DNA of 64,000 nt from Nyssa sinensis (lineage: Eukaryota; Streptophyta; Magnoliopsida; Cornales; Nyssaceae), in assembly GCA_008638375.1 (NCBI GenBank), contig CM018038.1, positions 32,417,383 to 32,481,382 of the forward strand, in the 5' to 3' direction. Of the stretch, positions 60,061 to 64,000 are shown in pieces; the first letter of the stretch is position 1; each line of letters begins with the position of its first letter. Under the pieces are notes generated by a model. It worked only from the letters and a program-made list of their open reading frames with translations, did not search any database and was not told the origin of the DNA. The position numbers and the translations under genes were made by a program.

Positions 60061-61134
60061 GTATTGGGCCCAAGAGTCAGAACATAACAGAATAGAACAG
60101 AACAAAATCAAAACAGAACAGAAGAGTAGAAAAAAATAGAATCATGCCAAGTGTAATGCAGTACAAAGTATATGCATTTAAGTAGTACAGTATATGAAAA
60201 TGCTATGACAGTTAGAATGTTACTCACAAACGTTTACGCTTATCTCCATTGACAGATGTTTTCCAGCTACTTCCTGAGGCACATTTTTGCATTTCCTAAA
60301 CAATTATCATTAATCACAGAAATATAAGAATTCATCCATTCATGAATTATTTATCATCTTAGGAGTCTATCAGATCACCTAATTAAGTTCATTGCCCTAT
60401 TACCTATTATTGGGTTTCAACTTAGGCTTTGAATTCCCTAATTAAGCTTAGTAGCTTTTAGAATTAAAATCTAAATCATTTTGACTTCATTTGTTATCAA
60501 TTAATCACTTATTTAACCTTAAGGGACAAAATGATAATTTATCATTCTTTCCTTGGACCCTATCTTGGTCCTTAAAATATTCCACATGTCCTTTATATAA
60601 ATTTTCGAGTCTTTTGGATCTCATTTGGTATCTGTTTTAGATTATTGGGACACATCGGTCATATCCCATTTTATACTTGACTATTCTGGAGTCTTATTTA
60701 GACCCTTAATTCACATGATTATGCTTATGACAGTCAATTATATTAGATTGGCCATTTTTAGGATTTATTCGACCTTTACTTTGTATTTCCTATGCTTAGG
60801 GGTATTTTGATAATTTTACATCTTATGGTGGGACTACCCCGGAGTCCCTGGATGTCCAATTCGACATTTCCATTGTGTCTGAAACGTTTGCAAGCATTAA
60901 GATAGACTCTTCCGAATCTCAATTTGGACTTCATTTGGCTTCTAGCGTCACTAAAGGTAAAAAAATAATTTTACTTTTATACGCATCTTAATTTTTTGAA
61001 ATCCCGTCTCATGAAACGGACCATGCCATTGGATCCAGAATGCCCAAAACAGTTAAAATACACTCTTCTTTTATTTTATTTGGGCATCATAGCCATTTTT
61101 ACAAATTAAATTATTTTAATTTATTTAGTTCCTC

Positions 61135-61137
<3 letters not shown>

Positions 61138-61170
<33 letters not shown>
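61138..61170. repeat. (TA)n microsatellite
   Basis: A TA run of about 14 units inside the solo LTR. No function is implied. Confidence 0.9.
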
Positions 61171-61171
<1 letters not shown>

Positions 61172-62159
61172 GGTAGTATTTTTCACAAAGTGCTTCTGTG
61201 GCTTACCTATTGGGCTTAAGTGCTACCCTTTCAAGCACATCAGGGTTCGAGTCTTAGGGTTGCCACTCGTGTGTTTTTTTTTTTTTTTTGATTTTCTCTA
61301 AACCAAACGATGCATAAGAACTTAATTCATGGATAGGGTATCCCCTGTACGGAACATGGTTAATTACCTAATTTATTATTCATGCAACCAAACAACCTGG
61401 TTATATTTTTAAATAAATCTTAATATTACGCTGTTATAGTTATAACCCACATGTGCGATGGGTCGGATCCCGACCTGAACCCGGATCCGACTCGAGATTG
61501 CCCCAAACAGTCTTCTTTTTCGGCCAACTTTCGTGCCTTCTTCGACGTTGGTGACTCATTGCCGATGGAATTTCAAGCTAATTCTAACGAGGTTCGATTA
61601 TACATCTCTTAAAGATTCCTTCCATGGTTTCCAAATTGGGTTTCGACATCCAAAAATACATGAGATAGGGCTGCACTAATTGGGCTCTAGCGAGAGCCCG
61701 ACTTTCTGGCGAGCCACCATTTTCCTATTTCGTGGCTTTTCAGCCACAATTTTGGCCCTAATTTCTTCCTATAGGTTTCTGAGAGTTAGGGAAGTATTTT
61801 CCTGTTCCTAAAATCACTCAAATCCACAAAAAATCCTCACCACCCAAAACCTTCAAACTCACTTTTCTCTTTCATTTCTCCACCAAATCATTCCATGTTT
61901 CTTCCTAAATTCTTCATTTTTCATGTACTTTTGAACCTTATAATATTTTAGGCATTTTACTTTGAAAACCCAGTTGAATAACAGTGCAATTTTATAAACT
62001 TCAAATTGAAAGTCTTACCTTCCCTAGCTTTCTCTTCCTTCTTCTGCTGTTTCTCTCTCTTCTTCTTGCTTCTACTTCCTCACACACGGCCTTTTTTTTT
62101 TGTTTCAAAAATGTGTTGCTCGCTCACATGTAACTATTTGAGTTTTCGGCTGCCTTGAC

Positions 62160-62810
62160 ACACCTATATATATATATATAGGATTATTCTAGATGCATTC
62201 TACCCAAAAAAATATGTTGTCCTTTATATATATATAATCACCTACCCACCAATTCCTAACTGCTTCATAGGGAAGCTTCACGAATTCCGTATATACACAC
62301 ATATATCTCATGTCTTCTACCTACTGTCGACTGCCTTGTGCTGTCATATATATATATATATATACTTATATATTTATATCTATCTATATGTATCTTGCTG
62401 GTATATACATTACACACATATACATAATATCATACACACACATAAATATATATATATATATGAATATATATATATATATATCATTTTGTTGCACATATGT
62501 ATTCATTACTTGTAATGTGTACCTAACGTATACCTAGCCGTATACACATGTATATATATATATATTAATTCATATATATATATATATACACATATATGCA
62601 TATATATATATATACACACATATATGCATATTTTTTGGCGTCCATGACCGTATTTGTTTTCGCACGTATATTGGTAAACTTTATATATACCTTGAATATA
62701 CATATTTATATATTTTGGTATACTTTATATATATCTTGAATATATATATATATATATATATTTATATGTAGATTGATCGCCAATACATATGTGTATATAT
62801 ATTTATGTTA
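62160..62810. repeat. Cluster of (TA)n and (CA)n-rich runs
   Basis: At least eight TATATATA runs separated by short spacers such as CATATATGCATATATATA. Frames read across it, for example 62310-62537, are low-complexity artefacts. Confidence 0.9.
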
Positions 62811-63223
62811 TATATACATTGGCCCCCCGAACATTGATATTTATTTCATAAAATATCAATTTATGGAACACTGAAAAATTTGGTATTAATTAAGGACTCG
62901 GTATCACCATTACTTATTTTATCGATATTGGGTCCCCTGTTAGTGCCTTGTTCCATATTCACATGATTTTCATAATTAATTATCCGTATTGGTCTCATAT
63001 TGTCAATTTCGGCATTAGTCAAAATTATTTTGACTCAGTTAACCATGTTGTCAATTTCCAAACATACACCATCTTTGGTTTTTGATTAATTTCGTATCTT
63101 AGGATAATTAATCCCATTATGGCTTAATGTATTTTTAGCCATTTCGAACATTACCGTTACATAACCTAATTTTATTAGGTCGGGGTGCTGTTTTAGTCAT
63201 ATCGGATTTTTCAGGGTATTACA

Positions 63224-64000
63224 TCTGAATCCCAAGCTAACGAATTTTTCGGTTATGATTCCATCAAGGGATTGAAGTATTATACCTACTCTAGAGCCTC
63301 TATTTATAGATGAACTATCAGTTTAAAGTAGCCATGCCGAATTTTTTGTAGTGGTTTGGGCTTTGGAATATTGCATTCTAGTGAATTCAGCTATAAAATC
63401 TACTAATGCTTGAGCTTTGATAGCAGTTAGTGGAACATAAGATATGTCAAATTCTCCTAGTTCCACTGACCATTTAACCAGTCATCCCGAAACTCCAGGT
63501 TTGTGTAGGACTGATTTTAGAGGATAGGATGTAGGGGATTAAGATAGGATAAGCTTGAAAGTGTGGTCTAAGCTTCCAAGCAAATATCACCAGAGCTAAA
63601 TCCAGTTTTTCAATCTCGAAGTACCTTGTCTCGGTGTCTAAAAGTGCTTTGCTGACATAGAAGACATGTTTTTGAACTTATTTGTCCTCTCTGATTAACG
63701 CAGAACTTGACTGCTCTCTCTGACACGGCTAAATACAAGAGTAGTTTTTCCCTTAGCACTAGTTTTGAAAGAAGGTCTAGGGAGGCTAAGTACTGTTTGA
63801 GTTATTGGAAGGATTTTTCACATTCAGAGGTTCACTCTAGGGCCTTACTCCCCCTCAGAGCTTTAAAGAACGGGAGGCAGCAATCCGTTGATTTAAAGAT
63901 GAACCTATTCAGTGCTGCTATCCTTCCATTTAGTCCATGAATATTTTTCTTAGTCCTGGTGTTTCCAGATCAATTAGAGCCCTGATCTGGGTAGGATCTA
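63224..64000 (-). pseudogene. Tat-2 pol remnant: first RNase H and start of second
   Basis: Minus-strand reading gives SSINRGSRVGIILQSLDG near 63320-63260, the counterpart of SSTNKGSGVGIILRSPDG in Tat-1. Further up it gives LNGRIAALNRFIFKSTDC and FFKALRGSKALE near 63930-63830, the counterpart of LNGRIAASNRFISRSTDR. Stops are scattered, including one in place of the Trp of EWTSEC. Reverse transcriptase begins beyond the window edge. Confidence 0.85.

Larger units (their letters stand above)
59116..63223 (-). mobile_element. 4.1-kb solo LTR nested in Tat-2
   Basis: It starts TGTCACATTCC and ends GGTATTACA on the plus strand. On the minus strand this reads TGTAATACCC ... GGAATGTGACA, the TG...CA ends of a large Ty3/gypsy LTR, perhaps Tekay/Del-like. 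The flanks TTTGA (59111-59115) and TCTGA (63224-63228) are a 5-bp target duplication with one change. Removing the insert rejoins the RNase H coding sequence in frame as LGFKASNNE, which supports these ends. No internal gag-pol is present, so it is a solo LTR left by recombination. Confidence 0.75.
53946..64000 (-). mobile_element. Older Tat-lineage element (Tat-2), minus-oriented, cut by window end
   Basis: From left to right on the plus strand: 3' LTR (53946-54420), polypurine tract (complement), antisense gene (54905-56807), tandem array (57010-57495), end of integrase (stop at 57531-57533), second RNase H, a nested solo LTR (59116-63223), then the rest of the second and first RNase H out to 64000. 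Order and protein similarity match Tat-1 in mirror image. Reverse transcriptase, protease, gag and the 5' LTR lie beyond the window. Many stops show it is older than Tat-1. Confidence 0.9.

Noticed and set aside
62310..62703. Tyr/Ile-rich frames
   Set aside because: They are translations of TA/CA dinucleotide runs.

Overview
This is nuclear DNA from a flowering plant, most likely a woody or otherwise TE-rich eudicot. The evidence is GT-AG introns, two plant-type host genes on the minus strand, AT-rich intergenic DNA, and dense nested plant LTR retrotransposons (Ty1/copia and Ty3/gypsy Tat lineage) and MITEs. I see no bacterial-type operon, CRISPR array, rRNA or tRNA gene. The species cannot be read from the sequence.

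Host genes. (1) 12165-23232, minus: a bHLH transcription factor of the bHLH80/81 (FBH) type in five coding exons. Its 9.25-kb third intron was inflated by a truncated copia element and a non-autonomous LTR element. (2) 42954-52737, minus: a nonaspanin/TM9SF (TMN) nine-transmembrane protein in twelve coding exons, including an 18-bp micro-exon and a 5.25-kb first intron. Both genes have intact splice sites and conserved coding sequence, but they are broken by single extra bases (one in the bHLH gene, two in TM9SF). That points to insertion-type assembly errors or to two very young pseudogenes.

Mobile layer, left to right. 1-938 is an unidentified AT-rich block ending like an LTR. 960-2641 is the 3' end of a decayed Tat-type element (antisense gene plus LTR). 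2642-10874 is a decayed copia element with 1.2-1.3-kb LTRs. 14500-18470 is a truncated second copia element inside the bHLH intron. 18554-21362 is a 2.8-kb minus-oriented LTR element with no recognisable gag-pol. 22299-22585 is a MITE. 24173-27345 is a PIF/Harbinger-like element that carries a Myb/SANT-type ORF and a minisatellite but no transposase that I can see. 28146-38205 is a nearly complete Tat element with LTRs about 1.3% diverged. 40080-40610 is a hAT-type MITE with a perfect 8-bp target duplication, and 45582-45818 a Stowaway-like MITE. 53946-64000 is a minus-oriented, older Tat element running off the window, whose second RNase H domain is interrupted by a 4.1-kb solo LTR (59116-63223).

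Most unusual feature. All three Tat-type elements carry, between pol and the 3' LTR, a gene on the strand opposite to gag-pol. In the two better copies its three exons and splice positions match. The protein has a conserved N-terminal domain, a basic stretch and a coiled coil. In both, a tandem repeat array (79-bp or about 64-bp units, unrelated in sequence by eye) lies between the pol stop and the end of the antisense gene. Antisense extra ORFs are known from some Tat elements, but the function of this product is not evident.
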